DNA of 13,477 nt from CAYGUK01 sp964352985 (GTDB taxonomy: Bacteria; Pseudomonadota; Gammaproteobacteria; JAHCLG01): the NCBI GenBank assembly GCA_964352985.1, contig CAYGUK010000104.1:1-13477 (forward strand), given 5' to 3'. This document shows, piece after piece, positions 1 to 7,287 of the stretch. The position numbers and the translations under genes were made by a program. Within the stretch, counting starts at the first letter, position 1. The number at the start of each line of letters is the position of its first letter. The notes beneath the pieces were generated by a model. That model made no database searches and had not been told where the DNA came from. It saw only the letters and a program-made list of their open reading frames with translations.

Positions 1-2563
1 GTCGTTCTCGAAGTTGGCCATGAGCAAATTGCACTTTTGCCTCAGGCACTAATTCTTGTAGATCAAAAGCAACTTTTTCAATCGTCTCTACTTTGTTGTG
101 GAGAAAATAAACTTGTCCTCCACGCATAATTTCGCGCAATATTGCTTCTCGGATTAGTGATTGATCATTCTCGTGGATAAACGTTTTAATGGCTAAACGT
201 TTTAAAGGCGGTGTTGCAATAATCGATAATTCACGAATACTGGCCATTGCCATATTCAGTGTTCGTGGAATGGGTGTTGCAGTAAGCGTTAATATATCAA
301 CTTCAGTTCTTAACGATTTCATCCGTTCTTTTTGACGAACACCAAAACGATGCTCTTCATCAATAATCACTAAACCTAATTGTTGAAATTTGATATCATT
401 ATTTAATAATTTATGTGTACCAATTAAAATGTCGATTTTATTATTATTAACCTGTTTAATAATTTGTTCTTGCTGTTTGGAACTTCGAAAACGAGATATC
501 ATTTCAATTTTTATTGGCCATTGACTAAAGCGATCAATAAAATTATCAAAATGTTGTGATGCTAATAATGTCGTTGGTACCAGCATCGCAACTTGTTTAC
601 CTGATTGCACGGCTAAAAATGCAGCGCGGATCGCCACTTCGGTTTTTCCAAAGCCAACATCACCACAAATTAATCGATCCATCGGCCGCGGGCTAGTCAT
701 ATCTGCAATAACATTTGCAATCGCATTTTCTTGATCGGGGGTTTCTTCAAATGGGAATTCAGCAGCAAATGAAAAATATTGTTCATCAGGTGCTTGATAT
801 TTAAAACCTTGTTTTGCTTCACGTTTAGCATAAATTTCGAGTAATTCTGCAGCGACATCTCTAATGCGTTTTAAGGCTTTTTTCTTAGCTTTATCCCATT
901 GATCTGAACCCAATCGGTGTATTGGCGCATGATCAAGGTCCGCTCCGGTATAGCGACTAATTAAATGTAACGAACTGACTGGAACATATAACTTATCACT
1001 ACCCGCATATTCAATATGTAAAAATTCAGCATCGTGCTCACCAATTGTCATGGTGACCAGTCCTAAATATCGACCCACACCATGTTCTAAATGAACGACA
1101 GGCGAACCAATAGTGAGTTCAGCTAAATCACGAATAATAGTATCAGGATCATATTCTTTTGATTTTCGCCGACGTCGTTGTAAAACTTGTGAAGAAAATA
1201 ACTGGCTTTCACAAATTATAGTAATCGCAGGTGCTGAAGCCATTAATCCTTGATCAAGCGGTGCAATTACAATGCCTATACTTTCTTCAGACTCAAGAAA
1301 ATCAGTGAAATGATCAAAATGTTTAGGCTTAACATGGATAGAATTTAATAATTCTAATAAAATTTCTTGACGACCATTGGTTTCTGCGCAAAACAAAATA
1401 CGATTGCTTGTAGAATTAAGATAAGTTTGTAACGCACTTAATGGTTTGGCAAGTTTAGAATTTAGCTTTAAAACTGGGGGTTCGTAACTTGCAAAATTAG
1501 TGAAGTGGGTTTTATTTTGAATAGGTTCTTGATTAACTTGAATGCGTTTAAATTGTTTTACGTGATTATTAAATTCATTGTTTGGCAGAAAGATTTGATG
1601 TGGTTTTAAAATAGGGCGCGTGATGTCATGAGCTCTTTGGTTATAACGCTCAGATATTTCTTGCCAAAATTCTGTGATTTTCTTGTCGCATGTTTCAAAT
1701 ATTATTAATAAACTTTGGCGTGGTAAATAAGAAAAAAAACTTTCTGTTTGCTGAAAAAACAATGGTAGATAATATTCGATACCCGCACTCATGACACCTT
1801 GTGAAATATTTTCATAAATCGGACATTGACGTGGATCACCCGTAAAATTTTCACGCCACTGTGATCGAAATAATGAAATCGCTTCTTCTGTGACTGCAAA
1901 TTCATGAGCAGGTAATAAATCTATGGCATTTACTTTATCGATTGAGCGTTGAGTTTCAACATCAAAAAATCGAATGGTATCAATTTCTTTGTCAAACAAA
2001 TCGATTCGATAAGCTTTATTGCTCCCCATAGGATAAATATCAATAATTGATCCGCGAATGGCAAACTCACCATGGGCATGGACTTCTGAGACATGTCGAT
2101 AACCATTCTGAATGAGATTAGATCGAATTAACTCGAGATTAAGTTCATCACCCACTTTTACTACAAGGCTATTTTGTTTTAAAAACTGTTGCGGTGGCAA
2201 CCTTGACATTAACGTTGTTGCAGGAATGATAATAAGCGCACTATTGAAGGTGGGTAATTGATAAAGAATACGTAATCGCTCGGAAATAATATCGTGATGG
2301 GGTGAAAAATTATCATAGGGTAAAGTTTCCCAATCAGGAAAACGATAAACAGGTAATTTATTGGGGGCTAAATAAAAAAGTAATTCATGATATAGACGAT
2401 TCGCGATGAGTGAATCCGGAGTGATAATAATCGTCGGCGCGGTGTGGTTTGTCGCGGCTTTTGCAAGCGCTAAACTTGCCGCATTTCCAAAGAGTTGCCC
2501 CCAATAATAGCGTTGATCTGATGTTTGCGGTAACTCAGCTTGTAATAGATTTGTTATACTCAT
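1..2563 (-). CDS. mfd: Transcription-repair coupling factor Mfd (partial; C-terminal part beyond the left edge)
   Basis: Mfd is a cytoplasmic DNA translocase that displaces RNA polymerase stalled at lesions and recruits UvrA. I translated the frame by hand from the ATG at 2563 down to position 2: 854 codons with no stop, against about 1150 in the family, so roughly the last 300 residues lie outside. Visible parts in order: the UvrB-like N-terminal module (WETLPYDNFSPHHD from residue 78), the RNA polymerase interaction domain (SPVVHLEHGVGRYLGL, about 487-502), Walker A GDVGFGKT (634-641), the DEEH box (735-738), TLTATP (motif III, 759-764), and AHGQLRER at the window edge. No strong Shine-Dalgarno sequence precedes the start, but a consensus TATAAT lies 69 bases upstream. 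The gene diverges from the membrane-protein gene at 2669. Identification is secure; no frameshift was found. Confidence 0.96.
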   Translation of the reverse strand, partial: MSITNLLQAELPQTSDQRYYWGQLFGNAASLALAKAATNHTAPTIIITPDSLIANRLYHELLFYLAPNKLPVYRFPDWETLPYDNFSPHHDIISERLRILYQLPTFNSALIIIPATTLMSRLPPQQFLKQNSLVVKVGDELNLELIRSNLIQNGYRHVSEVHAHGEFAIRGSIIDIYPMGSNKAYRIDLFDKEIDTIRFFDVETQRSIDKVNAIDLLPAHEFAVTEEAISLFRSQWRENFTGDPRQCPIYENISQGVMSAGIEYYLPLFFQQTESFFSYLPRQSLLIIFETCDKKITEFWQEISERYNQRAHDITRPILKPHQIFLPNNEFNNHVKQFKRIQVNQEPIQNKTHFTNFASYEPPVLKLNSKLAKPLSALQTYLNSTSNRILFCAETNGRQEILLELLNSIHVKPKHFDHFTDFLESEESIGIVIAPLDQGLMASAPAITIICESQLFSSQVLQRRRRKSKEYDPDTIIRDLAELTIGSPVVHLEHGVGRYLGLVTMTIGEHDAEFLHIEYAGSDKLYVPVSSLHLISRYTGADLDHAPIHRLGSDQWDKAKKKALKRIRDVAAELLEIYAKREAKQGFKYQAPDEQYFSFAAEFPFEETPDQENAIANVIADMTSPRPMDRLICGDVGFGKTEVAIRAAFLAVQSGKQVAMLVPTTLLASQHFDNFIDRFSQWPIKIEMISRFRSSKQQEQIIKQVNNNKIDILIGTHKLLNNDIKFQQLGLVIIDEEHRFGVRQKERMKSLRTEVDILTLTATPIPRTLNMAMASIRELSIIATPPLKRLAIKTFIHENDQSLIREAILREIMRGGQVYFLHNKVETIEKVAFDLQELVPEAKVQFAHGQLRER

Positions 2564-2568
2564 AATTG

Positions 2569-2577
2569 TGTTATGAT
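2569..2577 (+). promoter_or_regulatory. Candidate extended -10 for the membrane-protein / dehydrogenase pair
   Basis: TGTTATGAT fits the extended -10 pattern TGnTATnAT-like, with a TTGTTA at 2551-2556 that sits slightly too close (15-base spacer) for a standard -35. Transcription would begin near 2584, leaving a leader of about 85 bases before the ATG at 2669. It faces the mfd promoter, so the two transcripts would overlap at their 5' ends. Confidence 0.35.
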
Positions 2578-2631
2578 GCTAAAAGCGGCTATTCTAACTT
2601 TATTAAATCTGGAATGCCACTGTGTGCTTAA

Positions 2632-2637
2632 ATTATA
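2632..2637 (-). promoter_or_regulatory. Candidate -10 element for mfd
   Basis: Read on the minus strand this is a perfect TATAAT, 69 bases upstream of the mfd ATG, inside the 105-base divergent spacer. No good -35 lies 16-18 bases upstream, so the call rests on the -10 hexamer and its location only. Confidence 0.35.
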
Positions 2638-2657
2638 CGACTGTTTCACTAAATTAC

Positions 2658-2664
2658 GAGAGGG
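2658..2664 (+). promoter_or_regulatory. Shine-Dalgarno site that sets the start at 2669
   Basis: GAGAGGG lies four bases before the ATG at 2669. The same frame is open from an ATG at 2573, but that start has no ribosome binding site, would coincide with the candidate -10 element, and would add 32 residues with no membrane-protein character. The downstream ATG is therefore preferred. Confidence 0.6.
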
Positions 2665-2668
2665 ATTT

Positions 2669-3565
2669 ATGGCTAGGGACAAACAATCGACTAATCCATT
2701 ATTAGTTCTAGGAATAGGCGTTGTGGCTATTATTATCATTGTAGCGGGGGTTTATTTCTTTTTAAGTTATCGTGCAACGTCAAACGCTAAACAGCAAGTC
2801 AACGACATGGTTGAAAAATTAGCGATGTTTGGTCAAGTTGATTATGAAAGTGTGAGTGCCAGCCCCTTTAATGATGTCACTCAAATTAATGACATTAATA
2901 TCCGGCCACATGATCAAAATGCAAATCCTATTAAGATTAAAGAAGTAAAATATCGTGTTAAAAAAGACAGTCTTGGTGATATTACTAATTTAAATATTGA
3001 CGTGACCTCGCTTTCTACCAATTTGCAAAATTCCCGTATGGGGCCTATGGAAGTTGCAATGCTAAAAAAAATGGGCTTACTTAATTTAAACAGTGATATC
3101 AATGTAATTTATAGTTATAAACCTGAAGAAAGTAGAATGATGTTAAAGCTAAATCAGAAATTTATTGGTTTAGGAAATTTAGGTTTTGGTCTTATATTAG
3201 GGCAGTTTAAACCTGATATAAATGATCCCATGGCAGCAATGGGCGTCACAATTAATCATATCCGGATCCGTTATACTGATCATGGTTTAATTCGTGATTT
3301 AGTTAAAATATTAGCTGAAACACAGGGATTAACGAATGATCAAATGCTTGATAAAATGCACCAAATGGCTAAAAGCCAAATGGCAAAACAAAATAATCCT
3401 CAATTTAATTTATTAGTAGATAAAATTATTTTGTTTTTACGTGATCCTAAAAATATCACTTTTGATGCAAATCCTGAACCGCCTGTGGCGCTGGGTGAAT
3501 TACAAATGTTACAACCTGATGAGATTGGAAAAAGATTAAATTTAATTGTAGCTGTAAATCAATAA
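2669..3565 (+). CDS. Membrane-anchored protein of unknown function (298 aa)
   Basis: I do not recognise the family. Starting at MARDKQ, the protein has a short basic N-terminus, one long hydrophobic segment (about residues 11-32, rich in Ile, Val and Leu) without a lipobox or obvious cleavage site, and then about 265 mostly hydrophilic residues. It is therefore probably an inner-membrane protein with a large domain outside the cytoplasm. The body alternates short beta-like stretches with Asn/Asp-rich turns, and a Met/Gln/Lys-rich helical stretch lies around residues 220-245 (MLDKMHQMAKSQMAKQNN). The layout resembles YdgA-type (DUF945) periplasmic proteins, but I see no diagnostic motif. The dehydrogenase gene starts 14 bases after the stop, so the two are probably co-transcribed. 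There is no sign of damage. Confidence 0.8.
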   Translation: MARDKQSTNPLLVLGIGVVAIIIIVAGVYFFLSYRATSNAKQQVNDMVEKLAMFGQVDYESVSASPFNDVTQINDINIRPHDQNANPIKIKEVKYRVKKDSLGDITNLNIDVTSLSTNLQNSRMGPMEVAMLKKMGLLNLNSDINVIYSYKPEESRMMLKLNQKFIGLGNLGFGLILGQFKPDINDPMAAMGVTINHIRIRYTDHGLIRDLVKILAETQGLTNDQMLDKMHQMAKSQMAKQNNPQFNLLVDKIILFLRDPKNITFDANPEPPVALGELQMLQPDEIGKRLNLIVAVNQ

Positions 3566-3579
3566 AAGGTAAGTTGTAA

Positions 3580-4329
3580 ATGAATATTGAAAATAAAATC
3601 GTCTTTATTGCTGGTGGAGGTTCAGGATTAGGTAAAGCTACCGCTGAACATTTTAATCATCTTGGGGCAACATTGGTGTTGTTTGATAGAGATGAAGATA
3701 ATCTAGTAAAAACAGCCCAAGCGCTCAATGCAACTTACTTTATAGGTGATGTCACAAGTGATACTAATGTTGAACATGCTATTAATAAGGCCCTACAACA
3801 ACATGGACGGCTTGATGTTGCGATAAATTGTGCGGGTATAGCGCCAGCTAAACGCATAATAGGAAGAGAAGAACCAATGCCCTTAAGCGATTTTTCTTCA
3901 GTTGTTACAATTAATTTAGTTGGTACTTTTAATGTTATGCGCGTCGCGGCATTTGCCATGAGCAAAAATGACTTAAACGAGGAACGTGGCGTTATTATTA
4001 ATACCGCTTCAATTGCTGCTTATGAAGGTCAAATAGGTCAAGCTGCTTATAGTGCTTCAAAAGGGGGTATTGTTTCGATGACATTACCTGCTGCTAGAGA
4101 TTTAGCACGCCATGCTATTCGTGTTGTTACCATAGCACCTGGCGTATTTGAAACACCAATGATGTCGAAAATGCCGGAAGAAGTAAAATCATCTTTAGCT
4201 AACTCTGTGCCCTTTCCAAAACGGTTAGGGCAACCGATAGAGTATGCTAAGCTTGCTCATCACATAGTCCAAAATAATTTATTAAATGGTTGTGTGATCA
4301 GACTTGATGGCGCATTAAGAATGAGCTAA
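3580..4329 (+). CDS. Short-chain dehydrogenase, HSD17B10 / 3-hydroxyacyl-CoA dehydrogenase type 2 group
   Basis: A complete classical SDR of 249 residues, the usual length. The nucleotide-binding turn is AGGGSGLG (11-18); Asp36 at the end of the second strand favours NAD(H) over NADP(H). DV at 57-58 and NCAG at 83-86 follow. The active site is Asn111, Ser144 (NTAS), Tyr157 and Lys161 (YSASK). The stretch IAAYEGQIGQAAYSASKGG and the ending PFPKRLGQPIEYAKL...NGCVIRLDGALRM are the pattern of the HSD10 branch, whose members oxidise 3-hydroxyacyl-CoAs, including 3-hydroxy-2-methylbutyryl-CoA from isoleucine. Substrate is inferred from that resemblance, and a role in short-chain fatty-acid oxidation is equally possible. 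AAAGGTAAG ahead of the ATG serves as ribosome binding site. The stop codon directly abuts the stop of the convergent LuxR-type gene. Confidence 0.88.
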   Translation: MNIENKIVFIAGGGSGLGKATAEHFNHLGATLVLFDRDEDNLVKTAQALNATYFIGDVTSDTNVEHAINKALQQHGRLDVAINCAGIAPAKRIIGREEPMPLSDFSSVVTINLVGTFNVMRVAAFAMSKNDLNEERGVIINTASIAAYEGQIGQAAYSASKGGIVSMTLPAARDLARHAIRVVTIAPGVFETPMMSKMPEEVKSSLANSVPFPKRLGQPIEYAKLAHHIVQNNLLNGCVIRLDGALRMS

Positions 4330-5286
4330 TTAATCTTGATCAATAAATTTAATATATTTTGAAGTTAAATCGTTAAAAAGCATTTTACTTAACTCTTCAT
4401 TTGAACAATTATTTTTAGTAATTGGATTATCATTAGGAAACATATCAATTAATTTTGATTGATTAACCAATGAGAGTAAATGACTTTTTGATTGACAATT
4501 TAATTTAATACGAATGGCATCGATATATTGCTGAACAGTTTTGCGAGATAAATTTAAATTTTTTGCAATTTCGTAATAATTAAATCCTTGCTTTAGTAAC
4601 ATAATGCAATCTTTTTCTCTTTTTGTTAAATAAATATCTTCATATTCACCATCGAGATAAAAGCGTTTTGTTTCTAAATCATTAGATTTTAATTGTTCAT
4701 TTTTTTCAAAAATAGTGTTGGGTGAAACATCTTCAAAAATATTATGATCAAAATATAATTTTTGTTTTTTAGCTTCTTTGATTAAATGCTTTGCTTTATC
4801 AAAAAAGTGCAAAGCAAAATGTTGAAAGTAATCTTCATTAATTAAGAATTCTCTATTAAATTTTGTATTTTCTGGTGGCACACCAAAAGTAAATAAATTT
4901 GTTTGCCCTAATGAGTGCTTAACAAAATAGACAAGATGATCAGTATTAAATTTTTCTTTTAAAGTTTTAATAATATGCTGTTGGAAATTACTATTGGTTG
5001 GGTAATCGTCATTAAAAAAAGTAGAATATTTAAAATGATTAGTAATATATGATGCAATATTAGGTGTTTTGTCGTGATATTGAATTAAATTATTTTCCCA
5101 GAAATATTTTGGCCACGCATCATTATTAGTAAAACTAATATAAGTTGAATCCCAATAAAACCGGTGAAATGACATAAAATTTACGCCGAAGTTTTCTTTT
5201 AAAGGTTGTATAATTTCATCTATCTCAGAACCAGAATTGAAGAAAATGCTATTTGGATTATATTCAACTTTAGAGATGTCGCTCAT
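4330..5286 (-). CDS. LuxR-type transcriptional regulator with C-terminal tail
   Basis: A 318-residue protein with a LuxR/FixJ-type helix-turn-helix at about 218-273: YLTKREKDCIMLL opens it, YYEIAKNLNLSRKTVQQYI is the turn and recognition helix, and IRIKLNCQSKSHLLSL closes it. The N-terminal ~210 residues are rich in Phe, Tyr, Asn and Lys and have no response-regulator receiver motif. They may be a sensor domain of the autoinducer-binding or PAS-like kind, but I see no conserved ligand residues. About 45 residues follow the HTH, whereas most family members end close after it. GC is visibly low: two 60-base lines sampled gave about 22% and 25%, against about 42% for a line in the E2 gene. This suggests relaxed or foreign origin. 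AAAGGTAAG precedes the ATG. The target genes are unknown; the adjacent duplicated motif is a candidate for autoregulation. Confidence 0.85.
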   Translation of the reverse strand: MSDISKVEYNPNSIFFNSGSEIDEIIQPLKENFGVNFMSFHRFYWDSTYISFTNNDAWPKYFWENNLIQYHDKTPNIASYITNHFKYSTFFNDDYPTNSNFQQHIIKTLKEKFNTDHLVYFVKHSLGQTNLFTFGVPPENTKFNREFLINEDYFQHFALHFFDKAKHLIKEAKKQKLYFDHNIFEDVSPNTIFEKNEQLKSNDLETKRFYLDGEYEDIYLTKREKDCIMLLKQGFNYYEIAKNLNLSRKTVQQYIDAIRIKLNCQSKSHLLSLVNQSKLIDMFPNDNPITKNNCSNEELSKMLFNDLTSKYIKFIDQD

Positions 5287-5344
5287 TGTCTTACCTTTGT
5301 TATGTTATAGTTAATTGGTCAATACATTAATTAACGCTTAATAC

Positions 5345-5404
5345 TACAGTATTTTATCACAATGTCTAGTCCTTAAAAACGAAAATGTTACGGTATTTTA
5401 TAAC
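5345..5404. repeat. Duplicated 16-base motif upstream of the LuxR-type gene
   Basis: TACAGTATTTTATCAC (5345-5360) and TACGGTATTTTATAAC (5389-5404) match at 14 of 16 positions, in the same orientation, with starts 44 bases apart, close to four helical turns. The first copy overlaps a small palindrome, ATACT-AC-AGTAT (5341-5352). On the minus strand this region also offers TAGACA, 16 bases, TAGTAT as a weak promoter for the LuxR-type gene. Paired same-face sites ahead of a regulator gene suggest operators, but in such AT-rich DNA chance similarity is possible. The rest of the 5287-5522 spacer shows no gene and no clear hairpin terminator. Confidence 0.4.
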
Positions 5405-5522
5405 GTATCTATCAGAGTCAGGAATTGACTATTATAATATTACATATAATCAGTATGTTATAACTACCCGGGATTATCTACCGTAATAATACCTAGATGA
5501 AAGTATTAAGATGAAAATTTTT

Positions 5523-5999
5523 TTATAGTATAGATAATGGGATAAGCGAAGTGTTAAATGCATTATGATATATCTTATCAACTCGATGATTCAGGGTGAT
5601 TATTGTGTATTTTCCACATTGATATTCAGTTTCAGCTTGTGTTTGATGTGTTTTTTTGCTGTTGATGATATTAAATTTTTTGTTGAGACACTCGTCTTTA
5701 TTAGTATAGTCAGCTAGGGCCGCACATTCACTCATGCCTACTTTTACTTTACCAGAATTTATTAATGTCCAGTCATCTTTACTTATTAAGTGGCGAGAAT
5801 TAATTTCTTGCTTTATCTTTTCATCATGAGTAGCCGCGTAGCTACTGCATAACGATTTATTATCAAGAAGTTTTAATTCAGCCTGTGAATAGTTCGATAC
5901 GCCAGAGAGTAATGCATGATGATTTATCATCGATTTAGAAACATTAGTACAAGCCGATAAACTTACAGCACACAACACAATCCCGAACATCGCTTTCAT
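5523..5999 (-). CDS. Small putative lipoprotein of unknown function (158 aa)
   Basis: The N-terminus is a lipoprotein signal: a short basic start, a hydrophobic core, and the lipobox LSAC with the lipidated Cys at 17. Thr at +2 does not give the inner-membrane retention signal, so an outer-membrane destination is likely. The mature part holds a Leu/Asp-rich segment (LKLLDNKSLCSSYA), a DWTLINSGKVKVGMSECAAL stretch around 76-95, and four further cysteines (52, 93, 104, 128). The K-V-GMS element with a following cysteine recalls the small BamE/SmpA-like lipoproteins, but the similarity is too short to name it. AAGGAG stands just before the ATG. The gene is separate from the E2 gene upstream (124-base gap) and from the LuxR-type gene downstream (236-base gap). 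Confidence 0.78.
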   Translation of the reverse strand: MKAMFGIVLCAVSLSACTNVSKSMINHHALLSGVSNYSQAELKLLDNKSLCSSYAATHDEKIKQEINSRHLISKDDWTLINSGKVKVGMSECAALADYTNKDECLNKKFNIINSKKTHQTQAETEYQCGKYTIITLNHRVDKIYHNAFNTSLIPLSIL

Positions 6000-6023
6000 A
6001 ACTGACTCCTTGTTTTGGATATT

Positions 6024-6032
6024 ATGATAGCA
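6024..6032 (-). promoter_or_regulatory. Candidate extended -10 for the lipoprotein gene
   Basis: On the minus strand this reads TGCTATCAT, an extended -10 pattern, placed about 25 bases before the ATG of the lipoprotein gene. No convincing -35 is present at the normal distance. It implies a very short leader and transcription independent of the dehydrogenase operon. Confidence 0.35.
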
Positions 6033-6123
6033 TATTTCACAAAATAGGAATACTTTGTGTTAAATTTTCCTTGTGAATAACTCATTGATTGTTAATTTAG
6101 TAGTCGGACAAAATAAGTATTAT

Positions 6124-7287
6124 CTAGTTGCTTAACTCTAAATCATCCATCATCGTTCGTAAAAACCGCATGACCTCGCCACCGGTAATCACGCGATGAT
6201 CAACCGTAATCGCGAGTGGTACAATTCGATGAATGCTAACTTGGCCGGCATCAGCGACAACCGCATCTCGGATTTTTCCTGTACCAACGATAGCGACACA
6301 AGGAGGTGGAATAATTGGATTTGCATAGCGACCCGCAATACTACCGTAATTCGATAATACAATTGTTGCGCCTTGTAATTCTTCTTGGGGAATACTGCGA
6401 TTTTGAACTTGCTCTTTAAATCGTTTAATCGTACTACGGATATCGGCTTGGGCAAGATTAGCGATGTCTTTAATCACGGGAACAAATAAACCTTCGTCAC
6501 TATCTATCGCAATACCAAGATTAATTTTATTGTGTTGTTGAATAGAATTAGCTTGCCCATCAAACCATGCATTAAGCTGAGGTTGGTTTTTCACAGCAGC
6601 AATCACCGCACGAATAATGCGATAAGTGATGTCTGTTTTCTCTGGCCATGCATGAATATCGGCATCATCAGTGACGGTAACAGGTGCAATTTCGTGATGC
6701 GCTTTTGCCATGGTTTGAGCCATCGCACGACGAAATCCACGTAATGGTGTGCCATTGATTGCTGAACTTGAATTCGTGTCATTGTTACCAGAGGTGATTC
6801 CATTGGCTTTAGCTTTTTGAACATCTGTTACAGTGATCTTTCCATCTGGGCCAGTCCCAACAATCGTTGATAAATCGATTTTTAATTTTTGCGCAAGTTT
6901 TCTGACTGCAGGAATTGCTTTGATGCCATCTTCCGCTGCTTTTTTAGGTGTAATACCTGTTGGAGATTCAGTGATGACTTCATCACCTACTGTTACACTT
7001 CCAACAACAGTTGCGGCATTTGATTGAGTTTTAGCAGGTGCTTTTTCTTCTTCACCATCGGTGAATTCTACTAATGGGGCACCTGTATTAATGATGCTAC
7101 CAACATCACCATATAATTTGGCAATCTTACCCTGACGAGGTGCGGGTACTTCAACGACTGCTTTTGCTGTTTCCATTGCAACCATGGGTTGATCTAGGGC
7201 GACTTCATCACCGACTTTAACAAACCATTCTCTAATTTCTGCATCGGGTAAACCTTCACCTAAATCAGGTAATTTAAATATTTTCAT
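6124..7287 (-). CDS. 2-oxoacid dehydrogenase E2 (dihydrolipoamide acyltransferase), probably branched-chain type
   Basis: The 387-residue E2 core transfers the acyl group from lipoate to CoA. It has one lipoyl domain (about 1-77, lipoyl lysine Lys42 in METAKAVVEV), an acidic/Ala-Thr linker, the E1/E3-binding domain (124-157, AIPAVRKLAQKLKIDLS then GTGPDGKIT), a second Ser/Asn-rich linker and the acyltransferase domain (179-387). The active-site motif reads DHRVITGGE (363-371): His364 is present, but the Asp of the usual DHRxxDG is Thr368. A single lipoyl domain fits branched-chain or short E2 forms rather than the multi-lipoyl enterobacterial PDH. The ATG overlaps the E1 beta stop by four bases (ATGA). 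It is the last gene of the operon; no clear hairpin terminator follows. Confidence 0.92.
   Translation of the reverse strand: MKIFKLPDLGEGLPDAEIREWFVKVGDEVALDQPMVAMETAKAVVEVPAPRQGKIAKLYGDVGSIINTGAPLVEFTDGEEEKAPAKTQSNAATVVGSVTVGDEVITESPTGITPKKAAEDGIKAIPAVRKLAQKLKIDLSTIVGTGPDGKITVTDVQKAKANGITSGNNDTNSSSAINGTPLRGFRRAMAQTMAKAHHEIAPVTVTDDADIHAWPEKTDITYRIIRAVIAAVKNQPQLNAWFDGQANSIQQHNKINLGIAIDSDEGLFVPVIKDIANLAQADIRSTIKRFKEQVQNRSIPQEELQGATIVLSNYGSIAGRYANPIIPPPCVAIVGTGKIRDAVVADAGQVSIHRIVPLAITVDHRVITGGEVMRFLRTMMDDLELSN

Noticed and set aside
2573..2668. In-frame 32-residue N-terminal extension of the membrane protein
   Set aside because: No ribosome binding site at 2573, overlap with the candidate -10 element, and a good Shine-Dalgarno site before the ATG at 2669.
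2914..3102. Minus-strand open frames opposite the membrane protein and the dehydrogenase (also 3735-3965)
   Set aside because: Antisense to well-supported genes, with no start signals and no familiar sequence.
5425..5450. Plus-strand TTGACT...TATAAT as a promoter for a small RNA in the spacer
   Set aside because: The spacer is only 14 bases and no structured transcript or terminator follows; AT-rich DNA produces such matches readily.
5461..5522. Possible hairpin terminator around the CCCGGG palindrome after the lipoprotein gene
   Set aside because: The palindrome is only six bases with poor flanking pairing and no T-run in the correct place.
6189..6455. Open frames inside the dehydrogenase operon in other frames (also 6603-6824, 7369-7599, 7878-8135, 9611-9896)
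   Set aside because: They lie wholly within genes with clear catalytic motifs, have no ribosome binding sites or recognisable domains, and are expected by chance.
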